From: Pseudomonas putida NBRC 14164
GTDB lineage: Bacteria > Pseudomonadota > Gammaproteobacteria > Pseudomonadales > Pseudomonadaceae
DNA: 64,000 bases
NCBI RefSeq assembly: GCF_000412675.1
Contig: NC_021505.1
Span: 3,900,501-3,964,500 of the forward strand
Direction: 5' to 3'
In this document: positions 53,601-61,518 of the stretch, one piece after another
How positions within the stretch are numbered: position 1 is the stretch's first letter
Layout: each line of letters opens with the position of its first letter
Notes under the pieces: generated by a model
Seen by the model: only the letters and a program-made list of their open reading frames with translations
The model's database searches: none
Told to the model about the DNA's origin: nothing
Program-made: the position numbers and the translations under genes

Positions 53601-54920
53601 TTACCGAGCCTTGCGCGGCAGGTCGATGCTCACACGCAATCCTCCCAGCGGGCTCTGCTCCAAGGCCAGACGCCCGCCCCAGGCGTCGACGATATCACGC
53701 ACGATACCCAACCCCAGCCCATGCCCGTCCACCTGCTCGTCCAGCCGCGAGCCCCGCTCCAGCACCTGCAGCCGTTGGTTCTCAGGGATGCCTGGGCCAT
53801 CGTCATCGACCCACAGCTGGTAACCCCCGGCATTCGGCGCAATGCTCAGCCGCACCTCGCTGTCCGCCCACTTGCAGGCGTTGTCCAGCAGATTACCCAG
53901 CAGCTCCAGGAAGTCCTCGCGGTCCCACGGCAGCAGCAACCCGGGCGGCACGTCCCTGGCCAGTAGCAAGCCCTCTCCGTGAATCATGCCCAACGTGCTC
54001 AGCAATCCGGGTAGCTCGGCGTCGCAATCGAACTGCGCGCCAGGCAGCGCATCCCCTGCCAGGCGCGCACGGTTCAGCTCCCGCGCCAGCCGTTGCTGAA
54101 TTTGCTCCAACTGCTCACGCATCTGCGCGCTTACCTCCGGCAGATCCTTCAGGCGCGCGCTGGAAGCCAGGTTCAATAGCACCGCCAGCGGCGTCTTGAG
54201 TGCATGCCCAAGGTTGCCCAAGGCATTGCGCGACCGGCGCAAGCTGTCTTCGGTATGGCTGAGCAAGTGGTTGATCTGCCCCACCAGCGGCGCCAACTCG
54301 CTGGGCACCTGCTCATCCAGCTGCGAGCGCTGGCCCTGCTGCAGCTGGGCGATCTGCTGGCGTGCCCGCTCAAGCGGGCGTAACGAGCGGGTAACCGTGA
54401 TGCGCTGCAGCACGAGAACCAGAATCAGCGCAACAAGGCCCATGCCCAGGCCGATCTGCTGCATGCGCCGGAAACCTTCGCGCACCGGCGAATAGTCCTG
54501 TGCCACGCTGATCGATATGTCCTGGCCCAGGCGCCGGTAGTCCGCGCGCAGGGCCAGCAGTTGCTGCCCTTCCGGGCCGAGTTCATGGCTATCGGAAAGC
54601 CCGGGCGCCGATGGTTTGGGCATGTCAAGGTCCCACAGCGAACGAGACCTCCAGGTGCCTTTGTCAAAATCGATGCGGAAGTAGTAACCGGAAAAAGGCC
54701 GTTGGTAGGCCGCCGAAATACGCCGCTCATCCAGCTGCAGGCCGGACGGCCCACGTACCAACGCCACCAGCAGGTTCTCGCTTTCCTTGCGCAGGCCGTT
54801 TTCCAGGTAGCGTTGCAGGCCAGCTTCGAACAGCCACAAGGTCAGTTGCGCCAGCACCACGCCGACCACCACCAGCACCGCCACCAGGCCCAGGCTCAGG
54901 CGCGCCTGGATCGACTTCAC
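53601..54920 (-). CDS. Sensor histidine kinase of a PepSY-linked system
   Basis: The 439-residue protein has membrane spans at about 10-31 and 155-178, a periplasmic sensor domain (about 32-150, containing FSGYYFRIDFDKGTWRSRSLWD), HAMP, HisKA with H239 (LGHALKTPLAVLLNL) and HATPase (NLLDNACKWA, DDGPGIPE, GHGLGLGIV). It overlaps its regulator by 4 bases. The arrangement of two PepSY genes, a regulator and a kinase resembles metal- or envelope-stress-sensing systems such as BqsRS or PhoPQ relatives, but the iron-binding RExxE motif of BqsS is not seen, so the ligand is open. Confidence 0.94.
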   Translation of the reverse strand: MKSIQARLSLGLVAVLVVVGVVLAQLTLWLFEAGLQRYLENGLRKESENLLVALVRGPSGLQLDERRISAAYQRPFSGYYFRIDFDKGTWRSRSLWDLDMPKPSAPGLSDSHELGPEGQQLLALRADYRRLGQDISISVAQDYSPVREGFRRMQQIGLGMGLVALILVLVLQRITVTRSLRPLERARQQIAQLQQGQRSQLDEQVPSELAPLVGQINHLLSHTEDSLRRSRNALGNLGHALKTPLAVLLNLASSARLKDLPEVSAQMREQLEQIQQRLARELNRARLAGDALPGAQFDCDAELPGLLSTLGMIHGEGLLLARDVPPGLLLPWDREDFLELLGNLLDNACKWADSEVRLSIAPNAGGYQLWVDDDGPGIPENQRLQVLERGSRLDEQVDGHGLGLGIVRDIVDAWGGRLALEQSPLGGLRVSIDLPRKAR

Positions 54921-55585
54921 CCGGCGCTCCCGGCATAGATGTAGCCTTGCCCGCGACGGGTCTCGATCACGCTGCGGCCCAGCTTGCGCCGCAAGTGATT
55001 GACGTGCACTTCCAGCACGTTGGAGTCCCGCTCGGTTTCGCCGTCGTAAAGGTGTTCGGCCAGGTGGCTTTTGGACAGGATCTGCTGCGGGTGCAGCATG
55101 AAGTAACGCAGCAGCCGAAACTCGGCAGCGGTCAGTTGCACATCCATGCCGTCACGGCTCACACACTGACGGCTTTCATCCAGGTGCAGCCCCGCTGCCT
55201 CCAGTTTCGGCTGGTTGGCCAGGCCCCGGGCACGGCGCAGCAATGCCTGGATACGCAATTGCAGCTCTTCCGGGTGGAACGGTTTGCTCAGGTAGTCATC
55301 AGCCCCGGCCTTCAGCCCCTCGATGCGCTCGGCCCACGAGCCGCGGGCGGTGAGGATCAGCACCGGCGTGACCAGGCCGGCAGCACGCCACTGGGCCAGC
55401 ACATCCAGGCCCGGCAAGCCCGGCAGGCCAAGGTCGAGAATGATCAGGTCGTAGGGTTCGCTCTGGCCCTGGTAAACCGCGTCGCGGCCGTCGGCCAGCC
55501 AGTCCACGGCATAGCCCTGGCGCTGCAGGCCGGCGGTCAGCTCATCGGCCAGCGGTACATTGTCCTCGACAAGCAACAGGCGCAT
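54917..55585 (-). CDS. OmpR-family response regulator of the PepSY-linked system
   Basis: The 222-residue protein has a receiver with D51 as phosphorylation site (DLIILDLGLPGLPG) and a winged-helix domain (DVQLTAAEFRLLRYF to NHLRRKLGRSVIETRRGQGY). It is of the PmrA/QseB group by length and the VETRRGQGY end. It directly follows the second PepSY gene and is coupled with the kinase by a 4-base overlap. It likely controls this operon, as is common for such systems, and envelope genes. Confidence 0.95.
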   Translation of the reverse strand: MRLLLVEDNVPLADELTAGLQRQGYAVDWLADGRDAVYQGQSEPYDLIILDLGLPGLPGLDVLAQWRAAGLVTPVLILTARGSWAERIEGLKAGADDYLSKPFHPEELQLRIQALLRRARGLANQPKLEAAGLHLDESRQCVSRDGMDVQLTAAEFRLLRYFMLHPQQILSKSHLAEHLYDGETERDSNVLEVHVNHLRRKLGRSVIETRRGQGYIYAGSAG

Positions 55586-55900
55586 TCAGTCGTCTTCCTC
55601 GTCTTTGAGCAGGGCACCGGTGCTGGCATCGAGCTTGATCTCGCGTACCACACCTTCAACCGTCAGCAGTTCGACCTCATATTCGTAGCGATCGTCGTCT
55701 TCTTCCAGCTCGGCTTCCAGCAGGCGCGCCCCGGGGTGACGCCCCAGGGCGGTTTCCAGCAATTGCTCGAGCGGCAGGATGACGCCCTTCTGCCGCAGCT
55801 TCAGGGCTTCGTCCTGGTCAAGGTCGCGGGCTGCGGCCAGGGAGCACACGGCCAGCAGCGCCAGCGCGAGGTAGCGCGCCGGCCGCGGTAAGTGAATCAT
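55586..55900 (-). CDS. PepSY-domain periplasmic protein (second)
   Basis: The 104-residue protein has a signal peptide (about 1-24) and a single PepSY domain with YEYEVELLTVEGVVREIKLDASTGALLKDEEDD, the standard C-terminal strand pattern. Its ATG overlaps the stop of the first PepSY gene (TGATG). Small secreted PepSY proteins often modulate the sensor kinase of the same operon, or inhibit proteases; here the first role fits the context. The acidic tail (EEDD) may bind metal ions. Confidence 0.9.
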   Translation of the reverse strand: MIHLPRPARYLALALLAVCSLAAARDLDQDEALKLRQKGVILPLEQLLETALGRHPGARLLEAELEEDDDRYEYEVELLTVEGVVREIKLDASTGALLKDEEDD

Positions 55901-56208
55901 CAGTTGTCCCGCTCGTCCTTCAGCACTTCACCGGTCTTGGCGTCCAGCGCCACGTCCCACTCGACGTTCTGGGTGTCGCGCAACTCGACCTTGTAGATGT
56001 AGCGGCCGTACTCGTCCTCAAGCTCCGAGTCGGTGACGGTGGCGCCGGGGTGCTTGGCCACGGCGGTGGCTTTGAGATCATCCAGCGACTTGATGGTCTT
56101 GGCGTTGACCAGCTTGACCACTTCGTCAGGCTGTACATCCTTGGCGAAAGCGGCATTCGCGCCCAGGGCGAGGGCAGCGGCGGTGAACAGGGCAGTCAAG
56201 GTTTTCAT
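55900..56208 (-). CDS. PepSY-domain periplasmic protein (first)
   Basis: The 102-residue protein starts at the ATG at 56208 and has a signal peptide (1-22, ANAAFA) and a single PepSY domain (YGRYIYKVELRDTQNVEWDVALDAKTGEVLKDERDN). It is homologous with the next gene, so a tandem duplication is likely. It is the first gene of the four-gene operon, and the promoter must lie between here and the REP pair at 56340. Confidence 0.9.
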   Translation of the reverse strand: MKTLTALFTAAALALGANAAFAKDVQPDEVVKLVNAKTIKSLDDLKATAVAKHPGATVTDSELEDEYGRYIYKVELRDTQNVEWDVALDAKTGEVLKDERDN

Positions 56209-56339
56209 CGTTCTTCTCTCCTGAGAACTGTGTAAGTTGTCTACGGGGTTAAGACTAACCACCGGTCCTTAATTCAACCTGAAAACAGCTGGCGCCATGA
56301 TAGCGCAGTTACAACTCCAGGCAGGTTTGGTCTCCTGCA

Positions 56340-56424
56340 GGAGCAGCCTTGTGCTGCGAAAGGGCCCGTGCAGGCACAACAGTTGTGTAGTCTGTACGGG
56401 CCCTTTGCAGCACAAGGCTGCTCC
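56340..56424. repeat. REP pair in front of the patatin gene
   Basis: Arms 56340-56369 and 56396-56424 (GGAGCAGCCTTGTGCTGC and its inverse, then AAAGGGCCCGT) pair over about 29 bases with one bulged G. It ends only 21 bases before the next start codon. Confidence 0.9.
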
Positions 56425-56445
56425 TACAAGCCCAAGAGATCCGCC

Positions 56446-57525
56446 ATGAGCGCCATCCACATCAAGTACCCTGCCCTCACCTTCAAGGCCGGTGACCGTG
56501 CCCTGCGGCTCATCCGCGAGCGCGGCCTGCAGGCGGCCGATGTCGGGGTGCTGCCAGGTGCGGCCGGTGGCCCGAAGCCGCTGGGTATCCAGGGCCTGGA
56601 CCTGGCACTGTTCGGCGAGTGGCTGCCTTCGGCACCGCGCCCGCGCGCCCTGATTGGCGCTTCGATCGGTGCCTGGCGCTTCGCCAGCGCCTGCCTCGAA
56701 GACCCCATCGCGGGTCTGCGTCGCCTGGGCGAGTTGTACACCGAACTGGATTTCGCCAAGGGCGCCACCCCGGCCGAAATCAGCCACAGCTGCCAACGCA
56801 TGCTCGACGACCTGCTGCAGGGCCGCGACGGCCAGCTGCTGGCCAACCCGCACTATCACCTGAATATCCTGGTAGTGAAAAGCCATGGCCAGCTAGCCCA
56901 CGACCATCGCGGCCGCCTGGGCCTGGGCCTGGGCTCGGTGGTGGCCAGCAACCTGCTCGGCCGTTCGCGCCTGGCGCGCCACTTCGAGCGCATCATCCTG
57001 CACGACGTGCGCGCCACGCCGCCGCTCGACGCACTGACCGACTTCCCCTCACGCTACCTGCCGCTGGACCTGGCCAACCTGCGCCACGCCCTGCTGGCCT
57101 CGGGTTCGATCCCCATGGTCATGCAGGGTGTGAAAGACATCCCCGGCGTGGGCGCTGGCACCTACCGCGACGGCGGCCTGCTCGACTACCACCTCGACCT
57201 GCCCTACCGCGGCGACGACCTGGTGCTGTACCCGCACTTCACCGACAAGGTGGTACCGGGCTGGTTCGACAAAGCCTTGCCCTGGCGCAAAGGCGATGCC
57301 ACCCGCCTGCAGAACGTGCTGCTGATGACCCCTTCGCCGCAGTACCTGGCCGCCCTGCCCTATGGCAAGCTGCCGGACCGCAACGACTTCAAGCGCTTCA
57401 TGGGTGATGCGCCAGGCCGCAAGCGCTATTGGTACAAGGCTATCGCTGAAAGCCAGCGCCTGGGCGACGAGTTGCTGGAGCTGGTCGCCACCGGGCGGCT
57501 GCATGAACGCCTGCAAGCCTTGTAA
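56446..57525 (+). CDS. Patatin-like phospholipase/acylhydrolase
   Basis: The 359-residue protein has the patatin dyad: the nucleophile elbow G71-A-S73-I-G75 (ALIGASIGAWRF) and D242 in YRDGGLLD. There is also a GG-P-K oxyanion-type segment near residue 42-46 (AAGGPKPL). No signal peptide is seen, so it is cytoplasmic or peripheral. Patatin-like enzymes hydrolyse acyl esters of phospholipids or other lipids. The start ATG has only a weak AAGAGA element upstream, and a large hairpin (56340-56424) would lie in its leader. It is followed by queD. Confidence 0.88.
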   Translation: MSAIHIKYPALTFKAGDRALRLIRERGLQAADVGVLPGAAGGPKPLGIQGLDLALFGEWLPSAPRPRALIGASIGAWRFASACLEDPIAGLRRLGELYTELDFAKGATPAEISHSCQRMLDDLLQGRDGQLLANPHYHLNILVVKSHGQLAHDHRGRLGLGLGSVVASNLLGRSRLARHFERIILHDVRATPPLDALTDFPSRYLPLDLANLRHALLASGSIPMVMQGVKDIPGVGAGTYRDGGLLDYHLDLPYRGDDLVLYPHFTDKVVPGWFDKALPWRKGDATRLQNVLLMTPSPQYLAALPYGKLPDRNDFKRFMGDAPGRKRYWYKAIAESQRLGDELLELVATGRLHERLQAL

Positions 57526-57579
57526 CGGCCATGCTGGTAGAATGCGCGCATTCATTGATTCACACAGAGTTATGACAGC

Positions 57580-57936
57580 GTGGAAATTTTCAAAGAGTTC
57601 ACATTCGAATCGGCCCACCGCCTGCCCCACGTCCCTGAAGGGCACAAATGCGGCCGCCTGCATGGCCACTCGTTCAAGGTCGGCCTGCACCTGACCGGCC
57701 CGCTCGACCCGCACACTGGCTGGATCCGCGACTTCGCCGAGGTCAAGGCGATCTTCAAGCCGATCTACGAGCAACTGGACCACAACTACCTGAACGACAT
57801 CCCGGGCCTTGAAAACCCCACCAGCGAAGTGATCGCCAAGTGGATCTGGGACCAGGTCAAGCCGCTGATGCCGGAACTGTCGAAAGTGCGCATCCACGAA
57901 ACCTGCACCAGCGGTTGCGAATACACCGGCGACTGA
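57580..57936 (+). CDS. queD: 6-carboxy-tetrahydropterin synthase QueD
   Basis: The 118-residue protein starts at a GTG at 57580. It has the QueD/PTPS zinc and catalytic residues: H13 (ESAHRLP), C24 and H28, H30 (CGRLHGH). It converts dihydroneopterin triphosphate to 6-carboxy-tetrahydropterin, the second step of queuosine tRNA modification. An ATG at 57572 is in another frame and was rejected. Other queuosine genes are not in the window. It lies 54 bases after the patatin gene, so it may have its own promoter. Confidence 0.96.
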   Translation: MEIFKEFTFESAHRLPHVPEGHKCGRLHGHSFKVGLHLTGPLDPHTGWIRDFAEVKAIFKPIYEQLDHNYLNDIPGLENPTSEVIAKWIWDQVKPLMPELSKVRIHETCTSGCEYTGD

Positions 57937-57946
57937 TCCGCCCGCG

Positions 57947-58429
57947 CTACTGGCCCTGCGTGCTGCCCATGGCATCGCGCAGGAAGCTGGGGGCGATGTA
58001 GCGCTGGTAATGCGCTTCTGAAAGCAGGAAGAACTCGCGATCGATGGCATCGCGCAATTGCGGCAGTTCCCAGTCGCGAAACTCCGGCAGCAGCACCATG
58101 CCGTAGGCCTCCAGGTCACGGATCATTCGCGCCCCGCGGGCAATCAGCTGGTAAGCCCAGCAATATTCCGACTGCTGCTCGACAAAACGGATGGAGCGCT
58201 GCTCCAGTTGCTGACGCAGCAGGCTTTTGTCGAACACCTCCAGCTTGGCCATCATCACCTGCACCAGCAACTGCTCAAGGCGCAGCCACACCGCGCGTTT
58301 TTGCGCGTCGTCGTAGCCGTTCCAGTTGATCACTTCGTGGTGGAAACGCTTGCAGCCACGGCACACCGTGTCTCCGTACACCGTGGAGCACAGGCCGACG
58401 CAAGGGGTCTTGATGGACTTGTTGGACAT
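57947..58429 (-). CDS. DUF1289 protein (four-cysteine cluster)
   Basis: The 160-residue protein starts at the ATG at 58429. The N-terminal segment IKTPCVGLC and TVCRGCKRFHHEV has the four cysteines of DUF1289, a likely metal or Fe-S site. The remainder (about 60-160) is helical and unique to this group. The function is unknown; small DUF1289 proteins are often near Fe-S enzymes, and here the neighbour is acnB, a 4Fe-4S enzyme. It converges with queD and is divergent from acnB. Confidence 0.85.
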   Translation of the reverse strand: MSNKSIKTPCVGLCSTVYGDTVCRGCKRFHHEVINWNGYDDAQKRAVWLRLEQLLVQVMMAKLEVFDKSLLRQQLEQRSIRFVEQQSEYCWAYQLIARGARMIRDLEAYGMVLLPEFRDWELPQLRDAIDREFFLLSEAHYQRYIAPSFLRDAMGSTQGQ

Positions 58430-58835
58430 GAAAAACAACAGTTTGGCGGAGGAACACGGGCCCATGTTAGCCCTTTGTCTAACCAGGGTCACTCGTTAAA
58501 GTCATCTTCTGCGCCTTACTTTCGGGCTTTTTTTGCCGTAGAATCATCCGGCCTTTTCAAAGGCAACAATGTCCGTTGGAAGCTGTTTTCAAAGCGTCAC
58601 GAGCACAGTTAATCCGGTAGAACGGCGTTGGCCCGGGCCATGCTTCCCTCGCATGCCCGCGCCAGCCCTCATCAGCTCCCCGTTCTGCAGGCGTAAAACT
58701 TTGAAAGCAGCTTCTGTAAGGATTCTTTGCGACTCTGGCTGGGCGGCCCACAAAGCCGTGGCAGCGCATGGGTGCATCGAATGCTGGATAAGCGTCCCGG
58801 ACCCCCTTTAGGGACCACTGATGAGGGAAATAACT
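58430..58835. promoter_or_regulatory. Long leader and promoter region of acnB
   Basis: The 406-base gap separates the DUF1289 gene and acnB. A TAGAAT element at 58539-58544 could be a -10 box, which would leave a leader of about 285 bases. GTCCC (58794-58798) can pair with GGGAC (58811-58815) just before the start codon and might occlude it. No strong protein-coding frame or known riboswitch was recognised. Confidence 0.45.
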
Positions 58836-61445
58836 GTGCTTGAAGCCTACCGCAAACACATCGAAGAGCGTGCCGCCCTGGGTATCGTGCCCCAGCCGCT
58901 GAACGCCGAACAAACCGCAGGCCTGGTCGAGCTGCTGAAAAACCCGCCGGCCGGCGAAGAAGCCTTCCTCGTAGACCTGATCACCAACCGCGTACCGCCA
59001 GGGGTCGACGAAGCTGCCTACGTCAAGGCTGCTTTCCTCTCTGCTGTTGCCAAGGGCGAAACCCAGTCGCCTCTGATCGACCGCAAGCACGCCACCGAAC
59101 TGCTCGGCACCATGCAGGGCGGCTATAACATCGAAACGCTGGTCGCACTGCTGGATGACGCCGAACTGGGCGCCGTCGCGGCCGAACAGCTCAAGCACAC
59201 CCTGCTGATGTTCGATGCCTTCCACGACGTGGCCGAAAAAGCCAAGGCCGGCAACGCTCACGCCAAGGCCGTGCTGGACTCCTGGGCTGCCGGCGAGTGG
59301 TTCACCGCCCGCCCGGCAATCGCCGAGAAGTACACCCTGACCGTGTTCAAGGTGCCAGGCGAAACCAACACCGACGACCTGTCGCCTGCTCCGGACGCCT
59401 GGTCGCGCCCTGACATCCCGCTGCACGCCCTGGCCATGCTGAAAATGGCCCGCGACGGCATCGAACCGCAGCAGCCTGGTTCGGTCGGCCCGCTGGCACA
59501 GATCGAAGCCGTCAAGGCCAAGGGCTTCCCGGTTGCCTATGTAGGTGACGTGGTAGGTACCGGTTCCTCGCGTAAATCCGCTACCAACTCGGTACTGTGG
59601 TTCTTCGGCGACGACATTCCGTACGTGCCGAACAAGCGCGCCGGTGGCTTCTGCTTCGGCACCAAGATCGCCCCGATCTTCTACAACACCATGGAAGACG
59701 CCGGCGCCCTGCCGATCGAGTTCGACTGCACCAACCTGGGCATGGGCGACGTCATCGACGTCTACCCGTACAAAGGTGAAGTACGCCGCCACGAAAGCGA
59801 CGAGCTGGTCACCAACTTCGAGCTGAAAACCGAAGTGCTGCTGGACGAGGTCCGCGCTGGCGGCCGTATCCCGCTGATCGTTGGCCGTGGCCTGACCGAA
59901 AAAGCCCGCGCCGAGCTGGGCCTGGGTGCTTCCGACCTGTTCAAGAAACCAGAGCAGCCTGCCGACTCCGGCAAGGGCTTCACCCTGGCGCAGAAAATGG
60001 TCGGCCGTGCCTGTGGCCTGCCAGAAGGCCAGGGCGTGCGCCCAGGTGCCTACTGCGAGCCGAAGATGACCACCGTCGGTTCCCAGGACACCACTGGCCC
60101 GATGACCCGCGACGAGCTGAAAGACCTGGCGTGCCTGGGCTTCTCTGCCGACCTGGTCATGCAGTCGTTCTGCCACACTGCGGCGTATCCAAAGCCGATC
60201 GACGTCACCACCCACCACACCCTGCCAGACTTCATCCGCACCCGTGGCGGCGTGTCGCTGCGCCCAGGCGACGGCATCATCCACAGCTGGCTGAACCGCA
60301 TGCTGATGCCTGACACCGTTGGTACCGGTGGCGACTCGCACACCCGCTTCCCGATCGGCATCTCGTTCCCGGCCGGTTCCGGCCTGGTGGCCTTCGCCGC
60401 CGCCACCGGCGTCATGCCGCTGGACATGCCAGAATCGATCCTGGTGCGCTTCAAGGGCAAACTGCAACCCGGCATCACCCTGCGCGACCTGGTGCATGCC
60501 ATCCCTTACTACGCCATCCAGAAAGGCCTGCTGACCGTCGAGAAAAAAGGCAAGAAAAACGCCTTCTCCGGCCGCATCCTGGAAATCGAAGGCCTGGACG
60601 AACTGACCGTCGAGCAAGCTTTCGAGCTGTCCGATGCCTCGGCCGAGCGTTCCGCTGCCGGTTGCACCATCAAGCTGCCAGAGAAGGCCATTGCCGAGTA
60701 CCTGACGTCCAACATCACCCTGCTGCGCTGGATGATCGGCGAAGGCTACGGCGATGCCCGCACCCTGGAGCGCCGCGCCCAGGCCATGGAAGCCTGGCTG
60801 GCCAACCCTGAGCTGCTGTCGGCTGACGCCGATGCCGAGTACGCTGAAATCATCGAAATCGACCTGGCCGACGTCAAAGAGCCTGTGCTCTGCGCGCCGA
60901 ACGACCCGGACGATGCCCGCCTGCTGTCTTCGGTACAGGGCGAGAAGATCGACGAAGTGTTCATCGGTTCGTGCATGACCAACATCGGCCACTTCCGCGC
61001 TGCCGGCAAGCTGCTGGAGAAGGTCAAGGGTGGCATCCCTACCCGTCTGTGGCTGGCTCCGCCAACCAAGATGGATGCTCACCAGCTGACCGAAGAAGGC
61101 TACTACGGCATCTACGGCAAGGCCGGTGCGCGCATGGAAATGCCAGGCTGCTCGCTGTGCATGGGTAACCAGGCACGTGTGCAGACCGGTTCGACCGTGG
61201 TCTCCACCTCGACCCGTAACTTCCCGAACCGTCTGGGCGACGCGACCAACGTGTACCTGGCATCGGCCGAACTGGCTGCTGTCGCTTCGATCATCGGCAA
61301 GCTGCCGACCGTCGAAGAGTACATGCAGTACGCGAAAGACATCGACAGCATGGCTGCCGACGTTTACCGCTACCTGAGCTTCGACCAGATCGCCGAGTTC
61401 CGCGAAGCGGCAGCCAACGCCAAGATCCCGGTGGTTCAGGCTTAA
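58836..61445 (+). CDS. acnB: Aconitate hydratase B
   Basis: The 869-residue protein carries the AcnB order: HEAT-like N-domain, swivel domain and the catalytic domains. The cluster ligands are C713 (GSCMTNIGHF), C772 and C775 (GCSLCMGNQ), as in the E. coli enzyme. It interconverts citrate and isocitrate in the TCA cycle; apo-AcnB can also bind RNA in other species. The GTG at 58836, with GAGGG upstream, gives the standard MLEAYRKHIEERAALG start; the ATG at 58821 would add five residues. An intrinsic terminator follows. Confidence 0.98.
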   Translation: MLEAYRKHIEERAALGIVPQPLNAEQTAGLVELLKNPPAGEEAFLVDLITNRVPPGVDEAAYVKAAFLSAVAKGETQSPLIDRKHATELLGTMQGGYNIETLVALLDDAELGAVAAEQLKHTLLMFDAFHDVAEKAKAGNAHAKAVLDSWAAGEWFTARPAIAEKYTLTVFKVPGETNTDDLSPAPDAWSRPDIPLHALAMLKMARDGIEPQQPGSVGPLAQIEAVKAKGFPVAYVGDVVGTGSSRKSATNSVLWFFGDDIPYVPNKRAGGFCFGTKIAPIFYNTMEDAGALPIEFDCTNLGMGDVIDVYPYKGEVRRHESDELVTNFELKTEVLLDEVRAGGRIPLIVGRGLTEKARAELGLGASDLFKKPEQPADSGKGFTLAQKMVGRACGLPEGQGVRPGAYCEPKMTTVGSQDTTGPMTRDELKDLACLGFSADLVMQSFCHTAAYPKPIDVTTHHTLPDFIRTRGGVSLRPGDGIIHSWLNRMLMPDTVGTGGDSHTRFPIGISFPAGSGLVAFAAATGVMPLDMPESILVRFKGKLQPGITLRDLVHAIPYYAIQKGLLTVEKKGKKNAFSGRILEIEGLDELTVEQAFELSDASAERSAAGCTIKLPEKAIAEYLTSNITLLRWMIGEGYGDARTLERRAQAMEAWLANPELLSADADAEYAEIIEIDLADVKEPVLCAPNDPDDARLLSSVQGEKIDEVFIGSCMTNIGHFRAAGKLLEKVKGGIPTRLWLAPPTKMDAHQLTEEGYYGIYGKAGARMEMPGCSLCMGNQARVQTGSTVVSTSTRNFPNRLGDATNVYLASAELAAVASIIGKLPTVEEYMQYAKDIDSMAADVYRYLSFDQIAEFREAAANAKIPVVQA

Positions 61446-61466
61446 GCTGAGTTACAGGCAGTAAAG

Positions 61467-61500
61467 AAAGCCCCGGCAGCGATGCCGGGGCTTTTTGTTT
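61467..61500 (+). terminator. Intrinsic terminator of acnB
   Basis: AAAGCCCCGGCA pairs with TGCCGGGGCTTT around GCGA, and TTTGTTT follows. It lies 21 bases after the acnB stop, and also faces the convergent prpD gene. Confidence 0.95.
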
Positions 61501-61518
61501 TAGCCTGTACCGGCCACC

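Noticed and set aside
58569..58811. An 80-codon frame ending just before acnB, a possible leader peptide
   Set aside because: Its composition (Cys, Trp, Pro) is not protein-like and there is no attenuator; left as an open point in the leader.
58557..61082. An 841-codon open frame on the minus strand across acnB
   Set aside because: Antisense shadow of acnB created by high-GC codon positions; no known domains.
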